Shown here in pieces: positions 43,776-51,884 of a stretch of 64,000 bases of DNA. Position 1 is the stretch's first letter. The number at the start of each line of letters is the position of its first letter. The notes below the pieces were generated by a model. It was given only the letters and a program-made list of their open reading frames with translations. It searched no databases and was not told the DNA's origin. The position numbers and the translations under genes are program-made. The stretch comes from Streptomyces virginiae (lineage in GTDB: Bacteria > Actinomycetota > Actinomycetes > Streptomycetales > Streptomycetaceae), in contig NZ_JOAK01000024.1 in assembly GCF_000720455.1 (NCBI RefSeq), positions 22,121 through 86,120 on the forward strand, written 5' to 3'.

Positions 43776-45146
43776 TCAGCCCGCCCGCACCGGGTCCGGG
43801 GTGGGCGCGGTAGCGGGGAGCGGCTCGGCGGGAGCCGGTCCGGCGGGCAGCGGCTGCGCCGCCTTCGGGCCGGCGGCGTCACCGGCCGCCACCGGGTCCG
43901 TACCCCTGTCCCCCGCGGGCAGGTTCCGCATCAGCAGCCAGTAGCCGGCCGCCACCACCGTGCCCAGTACGCCCGTGGCCGCCCACAGCCGGCCCGCGCC
44001 CCACCGGTCGATCATGAAGCCCGCCATCAGCGGCGCCACCAGCGCGGCCACCGCCCAGGACATCGTGTAGACGCCCTGGTAGCGCCCGCGCCCGTGCACC
44101 GGCGAGAGCCGTACGACCAGGCTCATCTGGGTCGGCGAGTTGACGATCTCGGCGAGCGTCCACACGCACACCGTCAGCCCGTACGCCCACACCGGTCCGG
44201 CGAAGGCCGTCAGCGCGAAGCCGTAGCCGGCCAGCAGCGCCGACAGCACCAGCAGCTTCTGCGGGTCGCGGTGCTCGATGAAGCGGGTGACGGGGATCTG
44301 CAGCACCACGATCAGCAGGCCGTTCACGGCGATGACCAGCCCGTAGTCCCCGGGCGAGAACCCGGCGGACCCCATCGCGACCGGCAGGCCGACCGAGCCC
44401 TGCGTGAAGATCAGCGAGATCAGGAACGACAGGCCGACCACACCCATGAACCGGCCGTCCCGCAGCACGGTCCCGAGCCCGATCTCCGTCCCGTCGCCGG
44501 TCTTCCCCGAGGTGGCGCCGGACGCTCCGGACGCCCCGGCTCCGCCGCCCTCCGGGCGGGACTCGGGCAGCTTGACGTACACCAGCACCGCGCAGGCCAG
44601 CGTGAGGGCCGCCTCGCCGAGGAAGCCGGCCAGGTAGCTGTACTCGGCGATCAGGCCCGCCGCGGTCGCGCTGACGGCGAAGCCGAGGTTGATGGCCCAG
44701 TAGTTGAGCGCGAAGGCCCGTACGCGGTCCTCGGGGCGGACGATGTCCGCCATCATCGCCGCGACCGCCGGGCGCGAGGCGTTCGAGGTCATACCGACCA
44801 GCAGGGCCACCGCCGCGATCGCCGCCGGGTGTTCCATGAAGCCCAGCAGCGCCACCGAGAAGGCGGTCGAGGCCTGGGCCGCCAGCAGCGTGGGGCGCCG
44901 CCCCAGCCGGTCGGTCATCACGCCCGCGACGAGCGAGGACACCACACCGCCCAGCCCGTGGAGGGCGACGACGAGTCCCGCGAAGGAGGCCGAGTAGCCC
45001 CGGTCCAGCGTCAGGTACAAGGTCATGAAGGTGGCGACGAAGGCCCCGAGCCGGTTGACGAGCGTGCTCGTCCAGAGCCACCAGAACGCCCGGGGCAGAC
45101 CCGAGACGCTCTCCCGGACGGCCCGTCTCAGACTGGCAGCGGACAT
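43776..45146 (-). CDS. Major facilitator superfamily transporter
   Basis: A 456-residue membrane protein with about 11-12 transmembrane helices. The family A-motif [14 protein letters not shown] lies between helices 2 and 3. A Gly/Ala/Ser-rich loop separates the two halves, and a Pro/Ala-rich tail of about 50 residues ends the protein. Probably a drug or metabolite exporter; substrate unknown. ATG at 45146 with GGGGGGATT site; the longer frame into the gpm region is rejected. Divergent from gpm. Confidence 0.87.
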   Translation of the reverse strand: MSAASLRRAVRESVSGLPRAFWWLWTSTLVNRLGAFVATFMTLYLTLDRGYSASFAGLVVALHGLGGVVSSLVAGVMTDRLGRRPTLLAAQASTAFSVALLGFMEHPAAIAAVALLVGMTSNASRPAVAAMMADIVRPEDRVRAFALNYWAINLGFAVSATAAGLIAEYSYLAGFLGEAALTLACAVLVYVKLPESRPEGGGAGASGASGATSGKTGDGTEIGLGTVLRDGRFMGVVGLSFLISLIFTQGSVGLPVAMGSAGFSPGDYGLVIAVNGLLIVVLQIPVTRFIEHRDPQKLLVLSALLAGYGFALTAFAGPVWAYGLTVCVWTLAEIVNSPTQMSLVVRLSPVHGRGRYQGVYTMSWAVAALVAPLMAGFMIDRWGAGRLWAATGVLGTVVAAGYWLLMRNLPAGDRGTDPVAAGDAAGPKAAQPLPAGPAPAEPLPATAPTPDPVRAG

Positions 45147-45275
45147 ACGGAATCCCCCCGAGGGTGTAAGCGTCGCTCTGGCGATGGGCACATTACGAGG
45201 GGACGGGCTCGGGGCGCCACCCAATTGACCCGAGCCGTCAATCGACACCCTCGTGCGTCCATTAGGCTCGTACGC

Positions 45276-46037
45276 ATGGCCGACGCACCGTACAAGCTGA
45301 TCCTCCTCCGCCACGGCGAGAGCGAATGGAACGCGAAGAACCTGTTCACCGGCTGGGTGGACGTCAACCTCACCGAGAAGGGCGAGAAGGAGGCGGTCCG
45401 TGGCGGTGAGCTGCTGAAGGACGCCGGCCTGCTGCCCGACGTTCTGCACACCTCCCTCCAGAAGCGCGCCATCCGCACCGCTCAGCTCGCGCTCGAGTCC
45501 GCGGACCGCCACTGGATCCCGGTGCACCGCTCCTGGCGTCTGAACGAGCGCCACTACGGCGCGCTGCAGGGCAAGGACAAGGCGCAGACCCTCGCGGAGT
45601 TCGGCGAGGAGCAGTTCATGCTGTGGCGCCGCTCCTACGACACCCCGCCGCCGGTGCTCGAGGACGGTACGGAGTTCTCCCAGTCCGAGGACCCGCGCTA
45701 CGCGTCGATCCCGAACGAGCTGCGTCCGCGCACCGAGTGCCTCAAGGACGTCGTCGAGCGCATGCTGCCGTACTGGTACGACGGCATCGTCCCGGACCTG
45801 CTGGCGGGCCGCACGGTCCTGGTGGCCGCGCACGGCAACTCCCTGCGCGGTCTGGTCAAGCACCTCGACAGCATCTCGGACGAGGACATCACGGGCCTGA
45901 ACATCCCGACCGGCATCCCGCTCGTCTACGAGCTCGACGCCGACTTCAAGCCCCTCAACCCGGGCGGCACCTACCTCGACCCGGCCGCGGCCGCGGCCGC
46001 CATCGAGGCCGTCAAGAACCAGGGCAAGAAGAAGTAA
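45276..46037 (+). CDS. gpm: 2,3-bisphosphoglycerate-dependent phosphoglycerate mutase
   Basis: A 253-residue glycolytic enzyme that interconverts 3- and 2-phosphoglycerate. The phosphohistidine motif LRHGESEWN lies at residues 11-19, and the second catalytic His is in [19 protein letters not shown] at 45276 is 7 bp after a -10-like TAGGCT with no ribosome site, so it may be leaderless. A terminator follows. In mycobacteria gpm1 sits directly before senX3-regX3; here about 3 kb of accessory genes plus phoU intervene before phoR-phoP. Confidence 0.96.
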   Translation: MADAPYKLILLRHGESEWNAKNLFTGWVDVNLTEKGEKEAVRGGELLKDAGLLPDVLHTSLQKRAIRTAQLALESADRHWIPVHRSWRLNERHYGALQGKDKAQTLAEFGEEQFMLWRRSYDTPPPVLEDGTEFSQSEDPRYASIPNELRPRTECLKDVVERMLPYWYDGIVPDLLAGRTVLVAAHGNSLRGLVKHLDSISDEDITGLNIPTGIPLVYELDADFKPLNPGGTYLDPAAAAAAIEAVKNQGKKK

Positions 46038-46048
46038 CTGCCGCGATC

Positions 46049-46087
46049 ATGCCCCTGACCTGCGCACACGGCGCGGGTCGGGGGCAT
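46049..46087 (+). terminator. Terminator of gpm
   Basis: ATGCCCC(T)GACC pairs with GGTC(G)GGGGCAT across a CG-rich loop (46049-46060 with about 46076-46087, one G-U or mismatch). Confidence 0.65.
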
Positions 46088-46145
46088 TCGTCTACCCCCC
46101 ATGCCCACTGTGCGCGGGGGACCGTCCGGCCGTGGAGCCCTGGCC

Positions 46146-46418
46146 TCAGTCGATGTTGAAGCCCCTGGCCGCGTCGTAGATGTCCGCTTCCACGACGTAG
46201 ATGACGTTCCATGCCGGGACCACGATGTACTTCACCGTGGCGGAATCGGACCAACTCGACCGTGTGAGGTCGTCGTTCGTGTAGGCGAGGTGGGTGTCGG
46301 GACCGTAGGGATCCGTGGCGATCTTGTTGACGAGGCTCAGCAGTGACCGGCGGTCGTCGGGCGGGAGGTAGTCGCGGAGCCTTCCCGCCTGCTCGGTGAA
46401 CTCGATGCGGAACTTCAT
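46146..46418 (-). CDS. Orphan small protein, possibly RelE/ParE-like
   Basis: A 90-residue protein beginning MKFRIEFTEQAGRLRDYLPPDDRR and containing KYIVVPAWNVIYVVEADIYDAARG near its end. The strand-helix-strand pattern and the conserved position of aromatic residues are reminiscent of RelE/ParE toxins, but there is no neighbouring antitoxin and catalytic residues cannot be verified. Codon third positions are visibly less GC-rich than in adjacent genes, a sign of recent acquisition. Start ATG at 46418. Confidence 0.5.
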   Translation of the reverse strand: MKFRIEFTEQAGRLRDYLPPDDRRSLLSLVNKIATDPYGPDTHLAYTNDDLTRSSWSDSATVKYIVVPAWNVIYVVEADIYDAARGFNID

Positions 46419-46546
46419 GATGGTCGGAGCGTAGGTGCGGCGCGGACGGTCCAGCCATCGGATTTCCGGCCGCCGGCCGGACGGGGGCTCACGCGGGGCT
46501 CCCGTCCGCTGTTCCGCGGCGGGCGGGGGCTTCGCCGTCCTCCGGG

Positions 46547-47140
46547 TCAGTCCGTGGCGGCCGGGGTGGTGGTCCGCCACTCGTTGCCTATCGAGCGGAT
46601 CAGGGCCGGGTAGACGCCGAGGTACCGGAAGGGCTTGATGGCCAGCATGTAGGCGGCGCCCAGCAGGCCGTTGGGTTTCACCAGGACGGCCATCTGGCCG
46701 TGGTGGCCGCCGTCGCCGTCCGGGACCCAGCCGATGTGCAGCACGCCGTGCATGGTCTTGTTGGCCGTCTCCGCCGCCCACTCGTCGTGCGTCTGGTAGA
46801 CGGAGGTGAACGGCACGGAGGTGAGGTCCGGCCCGCGATCGCCCTCGCGGAGGTCCGCCGGCAGCCGGTCCCGGAGCGTCGGCACCCGCGAGCGCAGTCC
46901 GCCGGACGGTTCGTCCCAGCCGAGCAGCGCCCCGAGCTTCCAGCGGATCGCGAACAGCGCCCGTCCCGCGCGGGAGGGGACGGGGTCCCCCGTGCCCCCC
47001 GCGAACTGGCGTACCAGTCGCGCGAGGTCGTCGGGACCGCCGGGGGTCGGCAGGGCCCACACGTCTTCGAGCCGGAAGTCGCCGGCGATCTCGTGGATGC
47101 GCCAGGGGCGCGAGGTGTGGGCGGTGCTGGGGAGTCTCAT
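46547..47140 (-). CDS. DUF2867-family protein
   Basis: A 197-residue protein of the DUF2867 family. The domain spans the full length with conserved features such as LGWDEPSGGLRSRVPTLRDRLP and VFTSVYQ-like DLTSVPFTSVYQT. The ATG at 47140 is preferred to a TTG two codons upstream. It is divergent from a TetR-family gene and shares a promoter region with two identical-type operators, so that regulator probably represses it. The biochemical role is unknown. Confidence 0.78.
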   Translation of the reverse strand: MRLPSTAHTSRPWRIHEIAGDFRLEDVWALPTPGGPDDLARLVRQFAGGTGDPVPSRAGRALFAIRWKLGALLGWDEPSGGLRSRVPTLRDRLPADLREGDRGPDLTSVPFTSVYQTHDEWAAETANKTMHGVLHIGWVPDGDGGHHGQMAVLVKPNGLLGAAYMLAIKPFRYLGVYPALIRSIGNEWRTTTPAATD

Positions 47141-47154
47141 GCGCAAGCCCCTGT

Positions 47155-47208
47155 CTATACGATGCCGTATAGATCGAGGCTAGCACTCTTCTATACGGCA
47201 CCGTATAG
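47155..47208. promoter_or_regulatory. Two TetR-type operators between DUF2867 and TetR genes
   Basis: Two 18-bp inverted repeats of the form CTATACG-N4-CGTATAG: 47155-47172 and 47191-47208, their starts 36 bp apart. The first lies 15 bp from the DUF2867 start and the second 27 bp from the TetR start. Each contains TATA-rich -10-like sequence, so repressor binding would block both promoters. Confidence 0.8.
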
Positions 47209-47235
47209 AAGGGGTCCGTGTGAGGAGGAGACACC

Positions 47236-47796
47236 ATGGGCGCGACCCGCACGCCGCGCGGCAAGTGGATCGAGGAGGGGCTGCGGGCCCTGGCCGCCGG
47301 CGGCCCGGAGGCCGTCCGCGTCGAGTCGCTGGCGCAGGCGCTCGGCGTCAGCAAGGGCGGCTTCTACGGCTACTTCGGCAGCCGGGGCGCGCTGCTCGCC
47401 GAGATGCTCGACACCTGGGAGCGGGAGGTCACCGAGGCGGTGATCGAGCTGGTCGAGAGCGGCGGGGGAGACGCCCGGGCCAGGCTGGAACGGCTGTTCA
47501 CGATCGTCGCCTCCTACGAGGAGGGGCCGGTGGTCGGCGTCGACGCCGACCTGGCGATCCGCGACTGGGCGCGCCGCGACGAGGCCGTCGCCGAGCGGCT
47601 GCGCCGCGCGGACAGCAGGCGCATGGAGTACCTGCGCTCGCTGTTCCGCGCCTTCTGCACCGACGAGGACGACGTCGAGGTCCGTTCCCTGATCACCTTC
47701 TCCCTGCGGATCGGCTCCCACTTCATCGCGGCCGACCACGGTGGCCGCAGCCGCGCGGAGGTGATGGCGCTGACCCGGACGTGGCTCCTGCGTTAG
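47236..47796 (+). CDS. TetR-family regulator of the divergent DUF2867 gene
   Basis: A 186-residue TetR-type repressor. The helix-turn-helix reads GGPEAVRVESLAQALGVSKGGFYGYFGSRGALLAEML at residues 23-59, the C-terminal helical domain follows. ATG at 47236 with GAGGAGACACC upstream. Two matching operators in the shared intergenic space support repression of both genes. Confidence 0.9.
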   Translation: MGATRTPRGKWIEEGLRALAAGGPEAVRVESLAQALGVSKGGFYGYFGSRGALLAEMLDTWEREVTEAVIELVESGGGDARARLERLFTIVASYEEGPVVGVDADLAIRDWARRDEAVAERLRRADSRRMEYLRSLFRAFCTDEDDVEVRSLITFSLRIGSHFIAADHGGRSRAEVMALTRTWLLR

Positions 47797-47797
47797 G

Positions 47798-47824
47798 GGT
47801 GCCCCCGGTGCCCCCGGTGCCCCC
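47798..47824 (+). repeat. Three tandem copies of a 9-bp unit
   Basis: GGTGCCCCC is repeated three times exactly just after the TetR stop codon, before the terminator. Probably a replication-slippage tract. Confidence 0.75.
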
Positions 47825-47837
47825 GGCGTACCGAGAA

Positions 47838-47876
47838 AGGCCCCCCGCCTGCGGGACGTCCGCGGGCAGGGGGCCT
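47838..47876. terminator. Hairpin between TetR and the Cys-rich peptide gene
   Basis: Arms 47838-47854 and 47860-47876 pair over 17 positions with one mismatch and one G-U, with a loop GACGT. It lies between convergent genes. Confidence 0.65.
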
Positions 47877-47916
47877 CTCGGGGTACGGGGTGCGGTGCCG
47901 GGCCGGGTGGGCCCGG

Positions 47917-48066
47917 TCAGCCGCCGCACTGGCAGGGGGCACCGGACTGGCAGCCGCAGCCGCAGCCGGAACCGCAGCCGCATGCCGCGAGCAGCGGGAG
48001 CCGCAGCGGCTCGGGCTTCGGAGGCTGCTCCTGCTCCGGGGTGATGGGGACGGGGGAATCGGGCAT
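47917..48066 (-). CDS. Cysteine-rich 49-residue peptide
   Basis: A 49-residue ORF missed by longer-ORF searches. It starts with ATG at 48066 immediately after an excellent ribosome site (GAGGAGGAACC) and ends with TGA at 47917-47919. The first 20 residues are acidic and proline-rich (MPDSPVPITPEQEQPPKPEP), then RLPLLAAC, then a Cys/Gly cluster with cysteines at positions 29, 31, 35, 37, 39, 45 and 47 and the C-terminus QCGG. Seven cysteines in 19 residues could bind metal in a metallothionein-like way, or be a modified-peptide precursor core, although no modification enzyme is nearby. The gene may be followed by the terminator at 47838-47876. Confidence 0.72.
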   Translation of the reverse strand: MPDSPVPITPEQEQPPKPEPLRLPLLAACGCGSGCGCGCQSGAPCQCGG

Positions 48067-48268
48067 GGTTCCTCCTCGAAAGAGGCGGTGCCCCGCGGCA
48101 TACGGGACTTCGTGCGACTGACCGCCTCGCCCTCATTCATGCCCAGCTCCACCGGCGCGTCAACGGCGCACGGAAGCTCGGTGCGGGCCGCCGCCCCCGG
48201 GACGCCCGCCGCCCGCCCGGCGCCGGCCCGACCGCCGCCCGCCTGCCGCCGCCGTCAGGCGCCCGCGA

Positions 48269-48946
48269 TCAGGCGCCCTCGATCTGGGTCGGCTGCTGGA
48301 GGTCGTCCGCGTGCTCTCCCGTCACCAGGTAGACCACGCGCTTGGCCACCGACACCGCGTGGTCCGCGAAGCGCTCGTAGTAGCGGCCGAGCAGCGTCAC
48401 GTCCACCGCCGTCTCGATGCCGTGCTTCCAGCGGTCGTCCATCAGGTGCTGGAACAGCGTCCGGTGCAGCTGGTCCATCTCGTCGTCGTCCTGCTCCAGC
48501 TGGAGCGCCAGGTCGACGTCCTTCGTGATGATGACCTCGGCCGCCTTCGCCATCAGGCGCTGCGCCAGCTGCCCCATCTCCAGGATCGTCGCGTGCAGGT
48601 CACGCGGGACGGCGCGGTCCGGGAAGCGCAGCCGGGCGAGCTTCGCCACGTGCTGGGCCAGGTCGCCGCTGCGCTCCAGGTCGGCGCTCATGCGCAGCGA
48701 GGTCACCACGATCCGCAGGTCGGTGGCGACCGGCTGCTGGCGGGCCAGCAGTGCGATGGCGCGGGCCTCCAGGTCGTGCTGGAGGTCGTCGACCTTCTGG
48801 TCGGCGGCGATGACGCTCTCGGCCAGCTTGAGGTCGGCATCGAGCATGGACGTCGTGGCCCGCCCGATCGCGGAACCGACGAGCCGGGCCATCTCGACCA
48901 GGCCTTCTCCGATCGAGTCCAGTTCCTCGTGGTACGCGTCGCGCAT
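48269..48946 (-). CDS. phoU: Phosphate-signalling regulator PhoU
   Basis: A 225-residue protein made of two PhoU three-helix repeats. EELDSIGEGLVEMARLVGSAI begins the first and CLLGRYYERFADHAVSVAKRVVYL-type sequence (DVTLLGRYYERFADHAV) ends the second. In other bacteria PhoU restrains the PhoR kinase and Pst transport when phosphate is plentiful. It is divergent from phoR-phoP across a region with PHO-box units. Start ATG at 48946. Confidence 0.95.
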   Translation of the reverse strand: MRDAYHEELDSIGEGLVEMARLVGSAIGRATTSMLDADLKLAESVIAADQKVDDLQHDLEARAIALLARQQPVATDLRIVVTSLRMSADLERSGDLAQHVAKLARLRFPDRAVPRDLHATILEMGQLAQRLMAKAAEVIITKDVDLALQLEQDDDEMDQLHRTLFQHLMDDRWKHGIETAVDVTLLGRYYERFADHAVSVAKRVVYLVTGEHADDLQQPTQIEGA

Positions 48947-49056
48947 GTCTCGTGTCCCTCTCTCGACCTACTACTGCGGTGATGCCCGGGGCGGGCCGGG
49001 GCGGCCTTCTGCCCCACGTTGACACGGTGAGCCGCAAACGCGTCCGACTCCGGCAC

Positions 49057-49089
49057 CACAAGTGAATCAACCCCGTCGCCAGGGTGAAC
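49057..49089 (-). promoter_or_regulatory. Candidate PHO box between phoU and phoR
   Basis: On the minus strand, GTTCACCCTGG (49079-49089) is an excellent match to the PhoP repeat unit. A weaker ATTCACTTGTG (49057-49067) lies exactly one skipped unit further, the same spacing seen in front of pstS. It is placed 74 bp upstream of the phoR start. Confidence 0.7.
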
Positions 49090-49162
49090 TCTGGGCGACG
49101 ACTGTTCGAGGTGCCACCCGAACGGCTGTGGAAGTGTCGTCGCGCCTGCTTAACCTGGATCC

Positions 49163-50362
49163 ATGGACGTGAACGCGGCGGTCGCCGCAGCTGCAGCGAT
49201 CGCCGGTCTGTGCACCGGCGTCATCGCGATGCTGGCGTTCCGCTGGAGCGAGCGCGACCAGGCCCGCCCCACCCGGAGCTCCATGCGCCCCGACATCAAC
49301 GCGGTGCTCCCGCCCGGCGTGGACACCGTGCTGTCCGTGCTCCGCTCCTCCGCCGTGGTCCTCGACGAGGGCGACGCCGTCGTGAAGGCCTCGTCCGCCG
49401 CCTACGCCCTCGGGCTCGTACGCGGCGGCAAGCTGGCCGTCGAGCCCATGCTCCACATGGCCCGCGACACCCGCCGCGACGGGGAGATACGGCAGGTCGA
49501 GCTGGACCTGCCCCGCCGCGGTACCGGCCGGGGAGAGGCCCTCGCCGTCTCGGCACGCGTCGCCCCGCTCGGCTCCCGCCTGGTGCTCCTCCTGGTCGAG
49601 GACCTCACCGAGGCCCGCCGCATCGAAGCCGTACGCCGCGACTTCGTCGCCAACGTCTCCCACGAGCTGAAGACCCCGGTCGGGGCGATCTCCCTGCTGT
49701 CCGAGGCCGTCATGGACGCGGCCGACGACCCCGAGGCGGTCACCCGCTTCGCGGGCCGCATGCAGATCGAGTCCACGCGGCTGATCAACCTCGTGCAGGA
49801 ACTCATCGACCTCTCCCGGGTACAGAACGACGAGGCCCTGGAGGACGCCGAGCCCGTACGCGTGGACACGCTGGTGGCGGAGGCCATCGACCGCTGCCGC
49901 CACACGGCCACCGCCAAACAGATCACCATGGCCGCCGGCGGCACCGCCGACCTGCGGGTGTGGGGACACCGGGGGCAGCTGGCGGCCGCCCTCGGAAACC
50001 TCGTCGAGAACGCCGTCAACTACAGTCCCGCCCGCACCCGTGTCGGCATCGCCGCGCGCCGGGTGACGGCTCCCGGGGGAGACTTGATCGAGATCGCCGT
50101 GACCGACCAGGGCATCGGCATCCCGGAGAAGGACCGCGAGCGCATCTTCGAGCGCTTCTACCGCGTGGACCCGGCCCGCTCCCGCGCCACGGGAGGAACC
50201 GGCCTCGGCCTTGCGATCGTGAAGCACGTGGCCGCCTCCCACGGCGGGGAGGTGTCGGTGTGGAGCTCGGAGGGCCAGGGCTCCACCTTCACCCTGCGAC
50301 TCCCCGAAGCGGCCGCCGCCGCCCCCGCGGCGGCCCCCCGCACCCACCCGACCCCAGCCTGA
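49163..50362 (+). CDS. phoR: Phosphate sensor histidine kinase PhoR
   Basis: A 399-residue kinase related to SenX3. One N-terminal membrane helix (about residues 5-26) and a PAS-like domain (residues about 52-145) precede the phosphoacceptor helix FVANVSHELKTPVGAISLL, then the ATPase with NLVENAVNYSP, DQGIGIP and GTGLGLAIVKH. It lacks the extracytoplasmic sensor of the kinase at 15,516. The ATG at 49163 is preceded by TAACCT at -10 spacing with no ribosome site, so transcription is probably leaderless. Pairs with phoP 41 bp downstream. Confidence 0.95.
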   Translation: MDVNAAVAAAAAIAGLCTGVIAMLAFRWSERDQARPTRSSMRPDINAVLPPGVDTVLSVLRSSAVVLDEGDAVVKASSAAYALGLVRGGKLAVEPMLHMARDTRRDGEIRQVELDLPRRGTGRGEALAVSARVAPLGSRLVLLLVEDLTEARRIEAVRRDFVANVSHELKTPVGAISLLSEAVMDAADDPEAVTRFAGRMQIESTRLINLVQELIDLSRVQNDEALEDAEPVRVDTLVAEAIDRCRHTATAKQITMAAGGTADLRVWGHRGQLAAALGNLVENAVNYSPARTRVGIAARRVTAPGGDLIEIAVTDQGIGIPEKDRERIFERFYRVDPARSRATGGTGLGLAIVKHVAASHGGEVSVWSSEGQGSTFTLRLPEAAAAAPAAAPRTHPTPA

Positions 50363-50403
50363 ACCAGAACCGCTCCAGCCATCCCTGCCCCGGAGGTCCT
50401 TCC

Positions 50404-51084
50404 GTGACCCGAGTGCTCGTCGTCGAGGATGAGGAATCCTTCAGCGACGCCCTGTCCTACATGCTCCGCAAGGAGGGCTTCGAGGTCGCCATCGCGGCGA
50501 CCGGCCCCGACGGGCTCGACGAGTTCGAGCGCAACGGCGCCGACCTCGTCCTCCTCGACCTGATGCTGCCGGGCCTGCCCGGCACCGAGGTCTGCCGGCA
50601 GCTGCGCGGCCGCTCCAACGTTCCCGTGATCATGGTGACCGCCAAGGACAGCGAGATCGACAAGGTCGTCGGGCTGGAGATAGGAGCAGACGACTACGTC
50701 ACCAAGCCCTTCTCCTCGCGGGAGCTGGTCGCCCGCATCCGCGCGGTCCTGCGCCGCCGCGGAGAGCCGGAGGAGGTCACCCCGGCGGCCCTGGAGGCCG
50801 GCCCCGTACGGATGGACGTCGACCGTCACGTGGTCACCGTCGCCGGCGGCAAGGTGGACCTCCCGCTGAAGGAGTTCGACCTGCTGGAGATGCTGCTGCG
50901 CAACGCGGGCCGCGTGCTGACCCGCATGCAGCTGATCGATCGGGTCTGGGGCGCCGACTACGTCGGCGACACCAAGACCCTGGACGTCCACGTCAAGCGC
51001 CTGCGGGCCAAGATCGAGCCCGATCCGGGCGCGCCGCGCTACCTGGTCACGGTCCGCGGCCTCGGCTACAAGTTCGAGCCGTAA
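50404..51084 (+). CDS. phoP: Phosphate response regulator PhoP
   Basis: A 226-residue OmpR-type regulator. The receiver domain has VEDEESF at residues 7-13, phosphoacceptor Asp52 in LLDLMLPG, and the lysine in YVTKPFS. The winged-helix region (LPLKEFDLLEMLLRNAGRVLTR) ends in VRGLGYKFEP. It binds PHO boxes such as the one upstream of pstS and represses or activates phosphate, nitrogen (including glnR) and antibiotic genes in other Streptomyces. GTG at 50404 after GGAGGTCCTTCC. A strong terminator follows. Confidence 0.96.
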   Translation: MTRVLVVEDEESFSDALSYMLRKEGFEVAIAATGPDGLDEFERNGADLVLLDLMLPGLPGTEVCRQLRGRSNVPVIMVTAKDSEIDKVVGLEIGADDYVTKPFSSRELVARIRAVLRRRGEPEEVTPAALEAGPVRMDVDRHVVTVAGGKVDLPLKEFDLLEMLLRNAGRVLTRMQLIDRVWGADYVGDTKTLDVHVKRLRAKIEPDPGAPRYLVTVRGLGYKFEP

Positions 51085-51123
51085 GCCGGACCGGACCGCT
51101 GCGGGACCGCAGCGCAGGGCCAC

Positions 51124-51167
51124 GGAGAAGGGCCCCCGTCCGCTGGTGCGGACGGGGGCCCTTTCCG
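51124..51167. terminator. Terminator of phoR-phoP, probably bidirectional
   Basis: A perfect 15-bp stem (51129-51143 with 51148-51162), loop TGGT, flanked by GGAGA and TTTCC that add pairs. It lies between phoP and the convergent lipoprotein gene. Confidence 0.85.
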
Positions 51168-51197
51168 TATGCGTACGGAGCTACGCCGTGACCGGGG

Positions 51198-51884
51198 TCA
51201 GTGGCCCGCGGCGTGCGAGGCGGAGCCCGACGGCGAAGCGGCCGCGCCCGAGGCGCTGCCGGACGGGGTGGCGCCGGCGGCCGGGGTCGCGGCCGGGGTA
51301 CCGCCCGGGGTGGCGGCCGGGGTGCCGGACGGGGTGCCCGCCGGGGTGGCGGACGGGGCGGCGGACGGGGCCGCCGACGGACCGAAGCCCGCGTACATGC
51401 CGGTGGCCGGGACCACGAAGGCCTGGAGCTCGACGCCACCGGTGCTGCTCAGCTGGAAGACGACCTTCTGCACGTCGCCGTTCTTCGCGGCCTCGGAGCC
51501 GTTCTCGATCACGGCGGAGGCGTTGCCCTTGCCGCCGAGCACCACGGAGCCGCCGGCCGGCACGGTGATCTTGCCGCCGCCCTCGGCCGGCTTCAGCGCG
51601 ACCTTGCCCTTGCCATCCGCAAGGGTGATGCCGTCAAGCGTCTGCGCCTTGGTGCCGTTGTTGAAGACGGTCGCCGAGACGACGGCCGGGCCCTTCTTGT
51701 CCTTCTCGCCCTGGGTGATCACCAGAGCGTTCTGGATCTCGATGTCGCCCTTGGTCACGGCGGCGTTGTCCGGCTTGATCTGGAGAGTCTGCGCGTCTTT
51801 GCCCGCACCGCATGCGGCCAGCGAGGCGATCGAGAACACGACGGCGGTGGCGGCGAGGGCGCCGCGTCGAAGGCTGCGGCTCAC
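51198..51884 (-). CDS. Lipoprotein with immunoglobulin-like core and Ala/Pro/Thr tail
   Basis: A 228-residue exported lipoprotein. The signal peptide ends in SLAAC with the lipidated cysteine at residue 25. The central beta-rich region (NALVITQGEKDKKGPAVVSATVFNNGTKAQTLDGIT) resembles DUF461/copper-chaperone-like lipoproteins, but the PCu(A)C metal-binding motif is not seen. From about residue 168, repeats of PSAAPSA, GTPSGTPAATPGG and similar units form a flexible tail. Start ATG at 51884. Function unknown. Confidence 0.8.
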   Translation of the reverse strand: MSRSLRRGALAATAVVFSIASLAACGAGKDAQTLQIKPDNAAVTKGDIEIQNALVITQGEKDKKGPAVVSATVFNNGTKAQTLDGITLADGKGKVALKPAEGGGKITVPAGGSVVLGGKGNASAVIENGSEAAKNGDVQKVVFQLSSTGGVELQAFVVPATGMYAGFGPSAAPSAAPSATPAGTPSGTPAATPGGTPAATPAAGATPSGSASGAAASPSGSASHAAGH

